Of a DNA stretch of 64,000 nt, positions 22,442 to 31,591 are shown piece after piece. The DNA lies in NCBI RefSeq assembly GCF_014199205.1, contig NZ_JACIJD010000005.1, positions 124,001-188,000 on the forward strand. The letters run 5' to 3'. The translations under genes and the position numbers were made by a program. Source of the DNA: Muricoccus pecuniae. GTDB taxonomy: Bacteria > Pseudomonadota > Alphaproteobacteria > Acetobacterales > Acetobacteraceae. A model generated the notes under the pieces. That model did not search any database, was not told the origin of the DNA, and was given only the letters and a program-made list of their open reading frames with translations. How positions within the stretch are numbered: position 1 is the first letter of the stretch; each line of letters starts with the position of its first letter.

Positions 22442-25400
22442 ATGTCCGCCAGCTTCGTCCATCTCCACGTCCACTCCGCCTATTCCCTCGCCGAGGGCGC
22501 CATCAAGGCCGACAAGCTCCCCGGTCTCGCCCGCAAGGCCGGGATGCCGGCGCTCGCCCTGACCGACACGGCGACGATGTTCGGCGCGCTGGAGTTCAGT
22601 CAGTACGCCACGAAGGAGGGCGTGCAGCCCATCATCGGCTGCCAGCTCTGGCTCGCTCGCGCGCGGGAGGCCGACCGCCCCGAGGCCGCGCGCCTGCCGC
22701 CCGACCCCGTTGTGGCGCTGGCCATGGACAGGCCGGGGCTGGAGAACCTTCAGCGCCTCTCCTCCCTCGGCTGGCTCGGCGAGGACCCCTCGGGCAAGCC
22801 CGCCATCAACCTCGACCAGCTGCGCGAGAACGGGGCCGGCATCTTTCTCCTGACCGGCGGCACGCACGGCCCGCTCGGCCGGCTGCTGGCGGAGGGGCGG
22901 CGCGCCCAGGCGGAGGCGCTGCTCGCCGCCTTGCGGGAGGCTTATGGCGACAACCTCGCCGTGGAGCTCACGCGCCACGGCACGGATCACGACCGCGCGG
23001 TGGAGCCGGGCCTCCTGGCCATCGCCGATGCCGCCGCCGTGCCGATCGTGGCGGCCAATGACGTGTACTTCGCCAACGCCGCCGCGCATGAGGCGCATGA
23101 CGCGCTGCTCTGCATCGCCGAGGGGCGCACCCTGGCCGAGCCCGACCGCCGCCGGCTGACGGCCGAGCACTGGTTCAAGCCGCCCGCCGCGATGCGCGAG
23201 CTGTTCCGCGACCTTCCCGAGGCCTGCGACAACACCCTCGCCATCGCGCGCCGCTGCGCCGTGATGGCCGAGACGAAGAAGCCGGAGCTGCCGGTCTGCC
23301 CCAAGGTGCAGCCCGGCATGACCGAGGCCGAGACGGTGCGGGACATGGCCAAGCGCGGCCTTGAGGCGCGGCTGGACGCCCAGGGCACGCCCGAGGAGAA
23401 GCGCCCGGAATACCGGGAGCGGCTGGAGTTCGAGCTCTCGGTCATCGAGAAGATGGGCTTCTCCGGCTACTTCCTCATCGTGGCCGACTTCATCCAGTGG
23501 GCGAAGGCGCATGACATCCCCGTCGGCCCCGGGCGCGGTTCGGGCGCGGGGTCGGTCGCTGCCTGGTCGCTGCTCATCACCGATCTCGACCCCCTCCGCT
23601 TCGGGCTGCTCTTTGAGCGCTTCCTCAACCCCGAGCGCGTCTCGATGCCCGACTTCGACATCGACTTCTGCCAGGACCGGCGGGAGGAGGTGATCAACTA
23701 CGTCCGCCAGGAATACGGGCCGGACCGGGTGGGCCAGATCATCACCTTCGGCCGCCTCCAGGCGAAGGCGGTGGTGCGCGACGTCGGCCGCGTGATGGGC
23801 ATGCCCTTCGGCCAGGTGAACAAGATCGCCGAGCTGATCCCCTTCAACGCCGCCAAGCCGCCCACCCTCCAGGAGGCGCTGGACGGCGAGCCGCGCCTGC
23901 GGGAGATGCGCGAGACGGACGAGAACGTCGACCGCCTGATGCAGACGGCGCTCCAGCTCGAAGGCCTCTACCGCAACGCCTCCACCCATGCCGCGGGCGT
24001 GGTGATCGGGCGGCGTCCGCTGATCGAGATCGTGCCGCTCTACCGCGATCCGCGCAGCGAGATGCTGGTGACGCAGTACTCCATGAAATACGTGGAGAGT
24101 GCGTCGCTGGTGAAGTTCGACTTCCTCGGGCTGAAGACGCTGACGGTGCTCCAGCGCGCGCTCGACATCCTGAAAGGGCAGGGGGTGGAGGTCGACCTCA
24201 CCGCCATTCCGCTGGACGACGCGAAGACCTACGAGATGCTTGCCCGCGGCGATGCGGCCGGCGTGTTCCAGTTCGAAAGCCAGGGCATGCGGGACGTGCT
24301 CCGCATGATGCGCCCCGACCGGTTCGAGGACCTGATCGCCGCCGTCTCGCTCTACCGCCCGGGGCCGATGGCCAACATCCCGGCCTATTGCGCGCGCAAG
24401 CACGGCCAGGCCTGGGAGCCCGCGCATCCTGCCATGCGCGGCCTGGTGGAGGAGACCTACGGGATCCTCGTCTACCAGGAGCAGGTGATGCAGATCAGCC
24501 AGGAGCTGGCGGGCTACTCGCTCGGCGGCGCCGACCTGCTGCGCCGCGCCATGGGCAAGAAGATCCGCTCGGAGATGGAGGCGCAGCGCAAGATCTTCGT
24601 GGATGGCGCGACGAAGAACGGCATCCCGGAGGACAAGGCGGGCGAGATCTTCGATCTCATGGAGCGCTTCGCGGAGTACGGCTTCAACAAGTCCCACGCC
24701 GCCGCCTACGCGCTCGTCTCCTACCAGACGGCCTGGATGAAGGCGAACCATCCCGTCGAGTTCCTGGCCGCCATCATGTCGCTCGACATGACCAACACGG
24801 ACAAGCTCGCCTCCCACCTGCAGGAGGCCTCGCGCCTCGGCATCAAGGTGCTGCCGCCCGACGTGAACCGGAGCGACGCCGAATTCGCGGTGGAGCCCCG
24901 GAAGACGGAGGACGGGGCTGACGTGAAGGACATCCGCTTCGCGCTCGCCGCGGTGAAGCGCGTGGGCCTGACCGCGATGCAGGACCTCGTCCGCGCGCGG
25001 AAGGAGGGCGGGCGCTTCCGGTCGCTCACCGACTTCGCCGACCGGGTGGACCCGAAGCTGCTGAACAAGATGCAGGTGGAGAACCTCGCCCGCGCCGGCG
25101 CCTTCGAATCCCTCGATCCCAACCGCGCCCGGGTGACGGAGGGGGCCGAGGCGATCCTCCGCCGCGCCCAGGCGGCCGCGGAGGACCGGAGCAGCGCCCA
25201 GATCGGCCTCTTCGGCGCCCCCGGCTCCTCGGCCGACACCCCGCCCCTGCGGCTGCGCGACATGCCCGACTGGCCGCAGCTCGACCGGCTGGCCCAGGAG
25301 GCGGAGGCGATCGGATTCCACCTCTCCGCCCATCCGTTGGACGAGTACAAGGACGTGCTGCGGAAGCTGAATGTCTGCCCCATCGCGCGGATGACCGAGC

Positions 25401-25900
25401 GCGCCCAGGCCGGGGCGGCGCGGCTGAAGCTCGCCGGCACGGTGATCGGCACGAAGGAGCGCACGACGAAGACGGGCAGTCGCATGGCCTGGGTCCGCAT
25501 CTCGGACGCGAGCGGCAGCACGGAGGTGACCTGCTTCTCCGAGATCCTGGGCAAGTGCCGGGAGATGCTGGTGGAGGGCAACGCCGTCCTCTTCACCTCC
25601 GAGGTCAAGGCCGATGGCGAGGCCGTGCGCCTCACCGCCCTCGATTGCGAGCCGCTGGAGCGCGCGGCACAGTCCGTCGGCGCCGGGCTGCGGATCGAGA
25701 TCGCGGCGATGGAGGCGCTGACCCCGCTCCGCAGCCTTCTAGAACGTGAGGGGAAGGGCAGGGGAGAGGTCGTCATCATCCCCCGCACCGGCCCCGGACA
25801 GGAGGTGGAGCTGAGCCTGCCCGGCCGCTGGAACGTCTCGCCCCGGCTGGCGCAGGCGCTGAAGGTGATCCCCGGCATCGAGGCGGTGGAGGCCGCGTGA
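22442..25900 (+). CDS. dnaE: DNA polymerase III subunit alpha
   Basis: Replicative DNA polymerase of 1152 residues, normal for DnaE1. The N-terminal PHP domain begins with HLHVHSAYS (from residue 7). The catalytic aspartates of the C-family polymerase core are in PDFDIDF (D404, D406) and KFDFLGL (D560). Then come a helix-hairpin-helix region, an OB fold (about residue 990 on, LAGTVIGTKERTTKTG) and a C-terminal tail. The next gene starts with GTG overlapping the stop by 4 bases. Confidence 0.98.
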   Translation: MSASFVHLHVHSAYSLAEGAIKADKLPGLARKAGMPALALTDTATMFGALEFSQYATKEGVQPIIGCQLWLARAREADRPEAARLPPDPVVALAMDRPGLENLQRLSSLGWLGEDPSGKPAINLDQLRENGAGIFLLTGGTHGPLGRLLAEGRRAQAEALLAALREAYGDNLAVELTRHGTDHDRAVEPGLLAIADAAAVPIVAANDVYFANAAAHEAHDALLCIAEGRTLAEPDRRRLTAEHWFKPPAAMRELFRDLPEACDNTLAIARRCAVMAETKKPELPVCPKVQPGMTEAETVRDMAKRGLEARLDAQGTPEEKRPEYRERLEFELSVIEKMGFSGYFLIVADFIQWAKAHDIPVGPGRGSGAGSVAAWSLLITDLDPLRFGLLFERFLNPERVSMPDFDIDFCQDRREEVINYVRQEYGPDRVGQIITFGRLQAKAVVRDVGRVMGMPFGQVNKIAELIPFNAAKPPTLQEALDGEPRLREMRETDENVDRLMQTALQLEGLYRNASTHAAGVVIGRRPLIEIVPLYRDPRSEMLVTQYSMKYVESASLVKFDFLGLKTLTVLQRALDILKGQGVEVDLTAIPLDDAKTYEMLARGDAAGVFQFESQGMRDVLRMMRPDRFEDLIAAVSLYRPGPMANIPAYCARKHGQAWEPAHPAMRGLVEETYGILVYQEQVMQISQELAGYSLGGADLLRRAMGKKIRSEMEAQRKIFVDGATKNGIPEDKAGEIFDLMERFAEYGFNKSHAAAYALVSYQTAWMKANHPVEFLAAIMSLDMTNTDKLASHLQEASRLGIKVLPPDVNRSDAEFAVEPRKTEDGADVKDIRFALAAVKRVGLTAMQDLVRARKEGGRFRSLTDFADRVDPKLLNKMQVENLARAGAFESLDPNRARVTEGAEAILRRAQAAAEDRSSAQIGLFGAPGSSADTPPLRLRDMPDWPQLDRLAQEAEAIGFHLSAHPLDEYKDVLRKLNVCPIARMTERAQAGAARLKLAGTVIGTKERTTKTGSRMAWVRISDASGSTEVTCFSEILGKCREMLVEGNAVLFTSEVKADGEAVRLTALDCEPLERAAQSVGAGLRIEIAAMEALTPLRSLLEREGKGRGEVVIIPRTGPGQEVELSLPGRWNVSPRLAQALKVIPGIEAVEAA

Positions 25901-26466
25901 TCCTCCCTGAAACCGAGAAGGCGAGGCGGGCGCTCGAGGACGGCTTCCTCGCCGGGGTCGATGGCGGCCCGCCGAGCCACCCCCTTCCGCCCGATCTGCA
26001 CGACCTGCGCCCGGAAGCCCTCTCGGCCGCCTCCGGCATCACGGACCACGCCCTGCTCGCCCGGCTCGTCGATGCCGGGATCGAGGGGGACACGCTGATC
26101 GCCCTCTCCCTCATGCCGCTGGTGGCCGTCGCCTGGGCGGACGGCTCGCTGGACGAGAGGGAGGGCGGGGCCGTGCTTCAGGCCGCGGCGGATTCGGGGC
26201 TGGAGCGGGGCGGGGCCGCCTTCACCCTTCTCCAGGAATGGCTTGCCGCCCCGCCCGCCCATGCCCTCATCGAGACCTGGCGCGCCTATATCCGGGACCG
26301 CTCGGCCGCGATGGACCCGGAGGCGCGGCAGGCCCTCAGGATCCACGTGCTCGGCCGCGCCCGTCGCGTCGCGGAGGTGGCGGGCTGCCTCCTCGGCCTT
26401 CATCCCCAGGTCTCGCCGGCCGAGGTCGCCATGCTGGAACGGCTCGAGGCGGCCTTCCGCTCCTGA
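25897..26466 (+). CDS. TerB-like helical protein, first of a tandem pair
   Basis: 189-residue protein of unknown function. GTG start overlapping the dnaE stop by 4 bases (GTGA). The centre has a TerB-like segment (ALSLMPLVAVAWADGSLDER from 69), with the acidic ADGSLDERE at 81-89. The whole sequence looks alpha-helical and soluble, with no signal peptide. It aligns without gaps through the first 90 residues with the next gene and is clearly its paralogue. TerB-like domains occur in tellurite-resistance and other stress proteins; the substrate is unknown here. Confidence 0.7.
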   Translation: MILPETEKARRALEDGFLAGVDGGPPSHPLPPDLHDLRPEALSAASGITDHALLARLVDAGIEGDTLIALSLMPLVAVAWADGSLDEREGGAVLQAAADSGLERGGAAFTLLQEWLAAPPAHALIETWRAYIRDRSAAMDPEARQALRIHVLGRARRVAEVAGCLLGLHPQVSPAEVAMLERLEAAFRS

Positions 26467-26559
26467 GGGGCTGCGGCCCATTGGAACCCGGCCCGGCCGT
26501 GCCCAACCTCCTTCAGCGAGGGCACCCCGATCGCGGGGCGCCGCATTGGAGGAGCGACG

Positions 26560-27111
26560 ATGAGAGGGGACTTCCTGGACGAACGCCGCCGCGCGCTGGA
26601 GGAGGCGTTCTTCGCCCGCCACAATGACGAGCTGATCCGCCGTCTCCGGGCGGGGGACCCCGGCCGTACGGAGAAGGAGCGCCTGGCCGAGGTGTCGGGC
26701 CTGCATGACGACGCCCTGCTGGAGCGTCTGGTCGCCCTCGGCATCCGCGGGGCCACCTTCGCGGCGCTCTCCCTCGTGCCGCTCGTCGTCGTCGCCTGGT
26801 CCGACGGCACCCTCGGCGAGCGCGAGCGCGAGGCGATCCTCGGTGCGGCGCGCGGCGCCGGGCTCGGTCCCGAGGGCGAGCAGCTTCTCTCCGGCTGGCT
26901 GTCCCGGCCCCCGCCGCCGGAGCTGCTCCCGGCCTGGACCGACTACGTCCACGCCCTCGGCCCGGAGGCCCGGGCGGTGCTGCGCCGGCAGGTGATGGAC
27001 CGCGCGACGGGGGTGGCCGAATCCGCGAACGGCCTGGTCGGGCTGTTCAACGGCATCTCCCCCAGCGAGCGCGCCGTGCTGGACCGGCTGAACGCCGCCC
27101 TCTCCGCCTGA
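26560..27111 (+). CDS. TerB-like helical protein, second of a tandem pair
   Basis: 183-residue paralogue of the upstream gene. The core SDGTLGERE falls at 81-89, the same position as in the neighbour. The N terminus ([20 protein letters not shown]) is strongly helical and charged, and mildly resembles the start of the alphaproteobacterial ATPase-inhibitor zeta (DUF1476) family; that likeness may be fortuitous. A strong ribosome site (TTGGAGGAGCGACG) precedes the ATG at 26560. Function unknown. Confidence 0.7.
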   Translation: MRGDFLDERRRALEEAFFARHNDELIRRLRAGDPGRTEKERLAEVSGLHDDALLERLVALGIRGATFAALSLVPLVVVAWSDGTLGEREREAILGAARGAGLGPEGEQLLSGWLSRPPPPELLPAWTDYVHALGPEARAVLRRQVMDRATGVAESANGLVGLFNGISPSERAVLDRLNAALSA

Positions 27112-27140
27112 TCGCCGCGGCGGCGCAAGCCTGCCACGGT

Positions 27141-27200
27141 GCGGGCAGGTTCGCCCCGGCGCGGGGCAGGTTTGCCCCGGACGGGGCGCCCTTGCCCCGC
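27141..27200 (+). repeat. Three 20-base tandem repeats at the rpsB promoter
   Basis: Three adjoining 20-base units (27141-27160, 27161-27180, 27181-27200) share the pattern CGGGGCAGGTTTGCCCCGG. The first two differ by few bases; the third is more diverged. Each unit has internal dyad symmetry (GGGGCA/TGCCCC). The third contains the candidate -35 element of rpsB. Nothing similar was seen elsewhere in the window. Confidence 0.6.
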
Positions 27201-27220
27201 CGCGCCCGCCATGCCATATC
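27192..27220 (+). promoter_or_regulatory. Candidate promoter of rpsB-tsf
   Basis: TTGCCC (27192-27197) and CATATC (27215-27220) are separated by 17 bases, a good match to housekeeping alphaproteobacterial promoters (preference for CTTG at -35). It lies about 160 bases before the rpsB start, leaving a long leader that could house autoregulation by S2, which is known in other bacteria. Confidence 0.5.
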
Positions 27221-27382
27221 GCGCGCGCCGGACGCGGGACGCCCCTGTGGTGCCTTCCCATGTCCGGCAAATCCGCACGCGGCGCGCCCTTCCGAGACAA
27301 GCGGCAGGGTCCGGTCCTCCATTCGGAGGCTCAGCGCCGCGGAGGCCCAACCGGATCCCATCGGAAGGAAGGAACCGCCACC

Positions 27383-28303
27383 ATGGCGATGCCCGACGTT
27401 ACCCTGCGCGGCCTGCTCGAGGCCGGCGTCCACTTCGGCCACCACACCCGTCGGTGGAACCCGAAGATGGCCCCTTACATCTTCGGCGTCCGCAACCAGG
27501 TCCACATCCTCGACCTGCAGCAGACCGTTCCCCTGCTCGACAGCGCGCTGCGCACCGTGCGCAACGTGGTGGCCGGCGGCGGCCGCGTGCTCTTCGTCGG
27601 CACGAAGAAGGCTGCGGCCGACTACGTGGCCGAGGCGGCGACGCGCTGCGGCCAGTACTACGTCAACCACCGCTGGCTGGGCGGCATGCTCACCAACTGG
27701 AAGACGATCACCGGCTCCATCAAGCGCCTGAAGCAGATGGACGAGCAGCTCGCCGGCAACACCCAGGGCCTCACCAAGAAGGAGATCCTGATGCTGACCC
27801 GCGAGCGCGAGAAGCTCGACCGCGCGCTGGGCGGCATCCGCGAGATGGGCGGCCTGCCCGACCTGATCTTCGTGATCGACACGATCAAGGAGAAGCTGGC
27901 GATCGAGGAGGCCAACAAGCTCGGCATCCCCGTGATCGCCGTCTGCGACTCCAACGCCGATCCCTCGGGCGTGGCCTTCCCGATCCCGGGCAATGACGAC
28001 GCGATCCGCGCCATCAACCTCTACTGCGACATGATGGCGGCCGCCGTGTTCGACGGCATCTCGGCCGAGCTGTCCGCCTCCGGCGTCGATGTCGGCGCCC
28101 AGGCCGACCTGCCGGTGGACGCGCTGCCGGAGGAGGAGGTGCTCCCCGGCGCCGGCGCCATCCCCGAGACGCTCGGCGGCGCCGAGGTGGCCGACGGCCC
28201 CGTTCTCGCCGGCGCCCAGTCCAGCCGCACGGCGGGCCTGGACACGGAGAGCCTGGAACAGATGGTGCAGAACAACCGCGACGACGGCACCAACGCCGGC
28301 TGA
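27383..28303 (+). CDS. rpsB: 30S ribosomal protein S2
   Basis: Component of the small ribosomal subunit. 306 residues from the ATG at 27383 behind a GGAAGGAAGGAACC site. Family signatures include [15 protein letters not shown] near the start and FVGTKKAA and [12 protein letters not shown] further on. Compared with about 241 residues in E. coli, there is a C-terminal extension of about 60 residues that is acidic and Gly/Ala-rich (after about 245). Such tails occur in alphaproteobacterial S2. tsf follows. Confidence 0.97.
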   Translation: MAMPDVTLRGLLEAGVHFGHHTRRWNPKMAPYIFGVRNQVHILDLQQTVPLLDSALRTVRNVVAGGGRVLFVGTKKAAADYVAEAATRCGQYYVNHRWLGGMLTNWKTITGSIKRLKQMDEQLAGNTQGLTKKEILMLTREREKLDRALGGIREMGGLPDLIFVIDTIKEKLAIEEANKLGIPVIAVCDSNADPSGVAFPIPGNDDAIRAINLYCDMMAAAVFDGISAELSASGVDVGAQADLPVDALPEEEVLPGAGAIPETLGGAEVADGPVLAGAQSSRTAGLDTESLEQMVQNNRDDGTNAG

Positions 28304-28313
28304 TCGCCCGCGG

Positions 28314-28338
28314 GCCGCGCGGGGCTTTCTCGCGCGGC
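28314..28338 (+). promoter_or_regulatory. Hairpin between rpsB and tsf
   Basis: A perfect 8-bp stem (28314-28321 with 28331-28338) with a 9-base loop lies just after the rpsB stop. No T-run follows the right arm, so it may attenuate or protect the transcript instead of ending it. Confidence 0.4.
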
Positions 28339-28447
28339 TCGCAAGGACATGAACGCGCCGGGGTGGTCATGCCGCCCCGGCGTGTCGCATACACGGCGCC
28401 GGTTCGCCCCTGCGGGCCCGGTGCGCCCAGAAGACGGAAGACGAGAG

Positions 28448-29362
28448 ATGGCCGAGATCACGGCAGCCATGGTCCGCGACCTGCGCGAGAAGACCGGCGC
28501 GGGCATGATGGACGTCAAGAAGGCCCTGGTGGAGAGCAACGGCGACGCGGAGGCCGCGATCGACTGGCTGCGCAAGAAGGGCCTGTCCGCCGCCGCCAAG
28601 AAGTCCGGCCGCGTGGCCGCCGAGGGACTGATCGGCGTCGCCTCCGCCGGCACGAAGGCCGCCATGGTCGAGGTGAACGCCGAAACCGACTTCGTGGCCC
28701 GCAACGAGGGGTTCCAGGGTCTGGTCGAGGCGGTGGCGAAGGTTGCCCTCGAGGTCGGCGAGGACGTGGAGGCCATCAAGGCTGCCCCCTATCCCGGCGC
28801 CGGGCACAGCGTTGCCGACGAGGTCACCCGCCTGATCGCCACGATCGGCGAGAACATGACCATCCGCCGCGCGAAGGTGTTCTCCGTCGGCTCCGGCGCC
28901 GTGGCCACCTATGTGCACTCCGCCGTGAAGCCGGGGCTGGGCAAGATCGGCGTGCTGGCCGCGCTCGAGGCCGCCGACGGCGGGGACGCCGTGCTGACGC
29001 TCGGCCGCCAGATCGGCATGCATGTCGCCGCCGCCCGCCCGGAGGCGCTGGACATCTCCGCCGTGGACTCCTCGGCCCTGGAGCGCGAGCGCGCGGTGCT
29101 GACCGAGCAGGCCCAGGCCTCCGGCAAGCCCCCCGCGGTCATTGAGAAGATGGTCGAGGGCCGCATCCGCAAGTACTACGAGGAAGTGGTGCTGCTGGAG
29201 CAGGTCTGGGTGCATGACGGCGAGAGCCGCGTGAAGGCCGTGGTCCAGAAGTCCGGGGCGCAGCTGGTGGGCTTCGCCCGCTTCCAGCTCGGCGAGGGCA
29301 TCGAGAAGGAGACCTCGGACTTCGCCGCCGAGGTGGCCGCCGCCGCCGGCACCGCGGGCTGA
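28448..29362 (+). CDS. tsf: Translation elongation factor Ts
   Basis: Guanine nucleotide exchange factor for EF-Tu. 304 residues from the ATG at 28448, preceded by ACGAGAG. The N-terminal UBA-like domain carries the signature [16 protein letters not shown], and the core has [15 protein letters not shown]. The frame is open upstream, but that part has no family similarity. It lies 144 bases after rpsB, as is typical, and is followed by two strong hairpins before pyrH. Confidence 0.97.
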   Translation: MAEITAAMVRDLREKTGAGMMDVKKALVESNGDAEAAIDWLRKKGLSAAAKKSGRVAAEGLIGVASAGTKAAMVEVNAETDFVARNEGFQGLVEAVAKVALEVGEDVEAIKAAPYPGAGHSVADEVTRLIATIGENMTIRRAKVFSVGSGAVATYVHSAVKPGLGKIGVLAALEAADGGDAVLTLGRQIGMHVAAARPEALDISAVDSSALERERAVLTEQAQASGKPPAVIEKMVEGRIRKYYEEVVLLEQVWVHDGESRVKAVVQKSGAQLVGFARFQLGEGIEKETSDFAAEVAAAAGTAG

Positions 29363-29418
29363 TCCCCGCCGCGGGCCCCGCGCCCGCCCGGCCCGCCTCT
29401 CATCGCGAGGCCTTGAAC

Positions 29419-29447
29419 GCCGTCGGGCGCCCTTTGCGCCCGACGGC
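29419..29447 (+). terminator. Strong hairpin after tsf (first of two)
   Basis: Perfect 12-bp GC-rich stem (29419-29430 with 29436-29447) closed by a 5-base CCTTT loop. There is no T-run. It lies 57 bases beyond the tsf stop, so it is a candidate partial terminator or 3'-end stabiliser of the rpsB-tsf message. Confidence 0.45.
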
Positions 29448-29455
29448 CACGGCCC

Positions 29456-29487
29456 CTGCCGGCCCGGCTCCTTGCCGGGCCCGGCAG
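29456..29487 (+). terminator. Strong hairpin before pyrH (second of two)
   Basis: A 13-bp stem with one bulged G (29456-29468 with 29474-29487) and loop TCCTT, starting 9 bases after the preceding hairpin. The sequence beyond is GCGGGTCTACC, without a T-run. The ATG of pyrH is 42 bases further on. Confidence 0.45.
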
Positions 29488-29528
29488 GCGGGTCTACCTT
29501 CCAAACCGCCCCGGGACCGCCGCCAGAG

Positions 29529-30248
29529 ATGACCAGCCCTCGCTACAAGCGTGTCCTGTTGAAGGTTTCGGGCGAGGCCCTGATGGGCAACGGCTCCTAC
29601 GGCCTGGACGGCACGACGGTGAACGCCATCGCCGAGGACGTCGCCTCCGTGACCCGCCTTGGCATCCAGGTCAGCCTCGTGATCGGCGGGGGCAACATCT
29701 TCCGCGGCGTCTCCGGCGCTGCTGCCGGGATGGATCGCGCCCAGGCCGATGGCATGGGCATGCTGGCCACCGTCATCAACGCGCTCGCCATGCAGAACGC
29801 GCTGGAGAAGGCGGGCGTGCCCGTGCGCGTGCAGTCCGCCATCCCCATGGCCGCCCTGTGCGAGCCCTTCATCCGGCGCCGCGCGGAGCGGCACATGGAG
29901 AAGGGGCGGGTGGTGATCTTCGCCGCCGGCACGGGCAATCCCTTCTTCACCACCGACACCGCCGCCGCGCTGCGCGCCGCCGAGATGGGCTGCGACGCGC
30001 TGCTCAAGGGCACGCAGGTGGACGGCGTCTACAGCGCCGACCCGCGCCGCGACCCCTCGGCGAAGCGCTACGAGACGCTCACCTATCTCGACATGCTGGC
30101 GCGCGACCTCGCCGTGATGGATGCCGCCGCCATCTCGCTCGCGCGCGAGAACAAGCTGCCGATCATCGTGTTCAACATCCACGAGCCGGGCGCCTTCACC
30201 GCCGTCATGAAGGGTGAGGGCAAGTTCACCACGGTTCACGAGAGCTGA
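29529..30248 (+). CDS. pyrH: Uridylate kinase
   Basis: Phosphorylates UMP to UDP in pyrimidine nucleotide synthesis. 239 residues from the ATG at 29529, giving the usual start ([15 protein letters not shown]). The amino-acid-kinase features GGGNIFRG and [20 protein letters not shown] are present. Its place between tsf and frr is the widespread bacterial order. The frame is open upstream to 29472, but only through the hairpin region. Confidence 0.97.
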   Translation: MTSPRYKRVLLKVSGEALMGNGSYGLDGTTVNAIAEDVASVTRLGIQVSLVIGGGNIFRGVSGAAAGMDRAQADGMGMLATVINALAMQNALEKAGVPVRVQSAIPMAALCEPFIRRRAERHMEKGRVVIFAAGTGNPFFTTDTAAALRAAEMGCDALLKGTQVDGVYSADPRRDPSAKRYETLTYLDMLARDLAVMDAAAISLARENKLPIIVFNIHEPGAFTAVMKGEGKFTTVHES

Positions 30249-30257
30249 GGCACTGAA

Positions 30258-30830
30258 ATGGCCGCCCCGCCCAACTTCCCCGATCTTCGCAAGGACCTCG
30301 TGCGCCGCATGGACGGCGCGCTGGAGACGCTGCGCAAGGAGTTCTCCGGCCTCCGCACCGGCCGGGCCAGCCCCGCGCTGCTGGAGCCGATCCGCGTCGA
30401 GGCTTATGGGACGAACCAGCCGCTGAACCAGGTCGCGAACATCTCCGTCGCCGGCCCCGGGCTGCTGTCCGTACAGGTCTTCGACCGCTCCATCACCAAG
30501 CAGGTCGAGGTCGCCATCCGTGACTCCAACCTCGGCCTCAATCCCCAGGCCGAGGGCCAGGTCATCCGCGTGCCCCTGCCGCCGCTGACCCAGGAGCGCC
30601 GCAACGAGCTGGCGAAGCAGGCGGCGAAGTATTCCGAGGCGACGAAGGTCTCCGTGCGCGGCGTGCGCCGCGACGGGATGGAGACGATCAAGGGCTGGGA
30701 GACGAAGTCCGAGATCTCCAAGGACGACGCCAAGCGCTGGTCCGACGACGTGCAGAAGCTGACGGACGAGTATGTGAAGAAGGTGGACGTGGCGCTCGCC
30801 GACAAGGAGAAGGACATCAAGGCCGTCTGA
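30258..30830 (+). CDS. frr: Ribosome recycling factor
   Basis: Splits post-termination ribosomes together with EF-G. 190 residues, slightly longer than the usual 185. It carries the hallmark RTGRASPALLEPIRVEAYG, and the C-terminal coiled-coil arm contains KDDAKRWSDDVQKLTDEY. It sits 9 bases after pyrH and 11 before uppS, within one transcription unit. Confidence 0.98.
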   Translation: MAAPPNFPDLRKDLVRRMDGALETLRKEFSGLRTGRASPALLEPIRVEAYGTNQPLNQVANISVAGPGLLSVQVFDRSITKQVEVAIRDSNLGLNPQAEGQVIRVPLPPLTQERRNELAKQAAKYSEATKVSVRGVRRDGMETIKGWETKSEISKDDAKRWSDDVQKLTDEYVKKVDVALADKEKDIKAV

Positions 30831-30841
30831 GCCGCCAGCCC

Positions 30842-31591
30842 ATGAGCGCCGCGACACAGCCAGTCCAGAAGACGGGAGGCAGCACGCCTCCCGCCCCCGC
30901 CCATGTCGGGATCATCATGGACGGCAACGGACGCTGGGCCGCGGCCCGCGGCGTGCCGCGCGCGCTCGGCCATAAGGCCGGGGCCGAGGCGACGCGCCGG
31001 GTGGTGGAGGCCGCGGCCGACCAGGGCGTGTCCTGGCTCACCCTTTTCGCGTTCAGTAGCGAGAACTGGCGGCGTCCGGCCGACGAGGTCCGGGACCTCA
31101 CGGGGCTGATGCGCCACTATCTCCGCCACGAAGTCGGGCAGCTCGTGGAGAAGGGCGTGCGCCTGCGCATCATCGGCGACCGCGCCGCCTTCGGCCCGGG
31201 GATGCTGGCCGAGATCGAGCGGGCCGAGGCGGCCACGGCCGGGAACCGGCGCATCAACCTGAACGTCGCGCTCTCCTATGGCGGACGGGCGGAGATCGCG
31301 CGCGCCGCGCGGGACCTCGCCCGGCGCGCGGCGGCCGGGGAGATCGATCCCGACGCGATCGACGAGGCCGCGCTCGCCGCCGGTCTGGAGACGGCGGGGA
31401 TGCCGGATCCCGACCTCATCATCCGCACCTCCGGCGAGCAGCGGATCTCGAATTTCCTGCTCTGGCAGGCCGCCTATGCCGAGTTCGTCTTCCAGCCCGT
31501 GCTCTGGCCGGATTACGGGGCCGACCACCTGCGGGACGCCATCGCCGAGTTCCGCCGCCGCGACCGCCGCTTCGGCGCGCGGACCGGCTGA
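30842..31591 (+). CDS. uppS: Isoprenyl transferase (undecaprenyl diphosphate synthase)
   Basis: Makes the C55 polyprenyl carrier for peptidoglycan and surface glycans. 249 residues. The catalytic aspartate is in GIIMDGNGRWA. SSENWRRP and the C-terminal RTSGEQRISNFLLWQ complete the family signature. About 20 N-terminal residues are a Ser/Pro/Thr-rich extension. The stop overlaps the cdsA start (TGATG). Confidence 0.97.
   Translation: MSAATQPVQKTGGSTPPAPAHVGIIMDGNGRWAAARGVPRALGHKAGAEATRRVVEAAADQGVSWLTLFAFSSENWRRPADEVRDLTGLMRHYLRHEVGQLVEKGVRLRIIGDRAAFGPGMLAEIERAEAATAGNRRINLNVALSYGGRAEIARAARDLARRAAAGEIDPDAIDEAALAAGLETAGMPDPDLIIRTSGEQRISNFLLWQAAYAEFVFQPVLWPDYGADHLRDAIAEFRRRDRRFGARTG

Noticed and set aside
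22346-25333. 995-codon open frame on the minus strand opposite dnaE
   Set aside because: Antisense shadow of dnaE in high-GC sequence; its translation is low-complexity and dnaE is certain.
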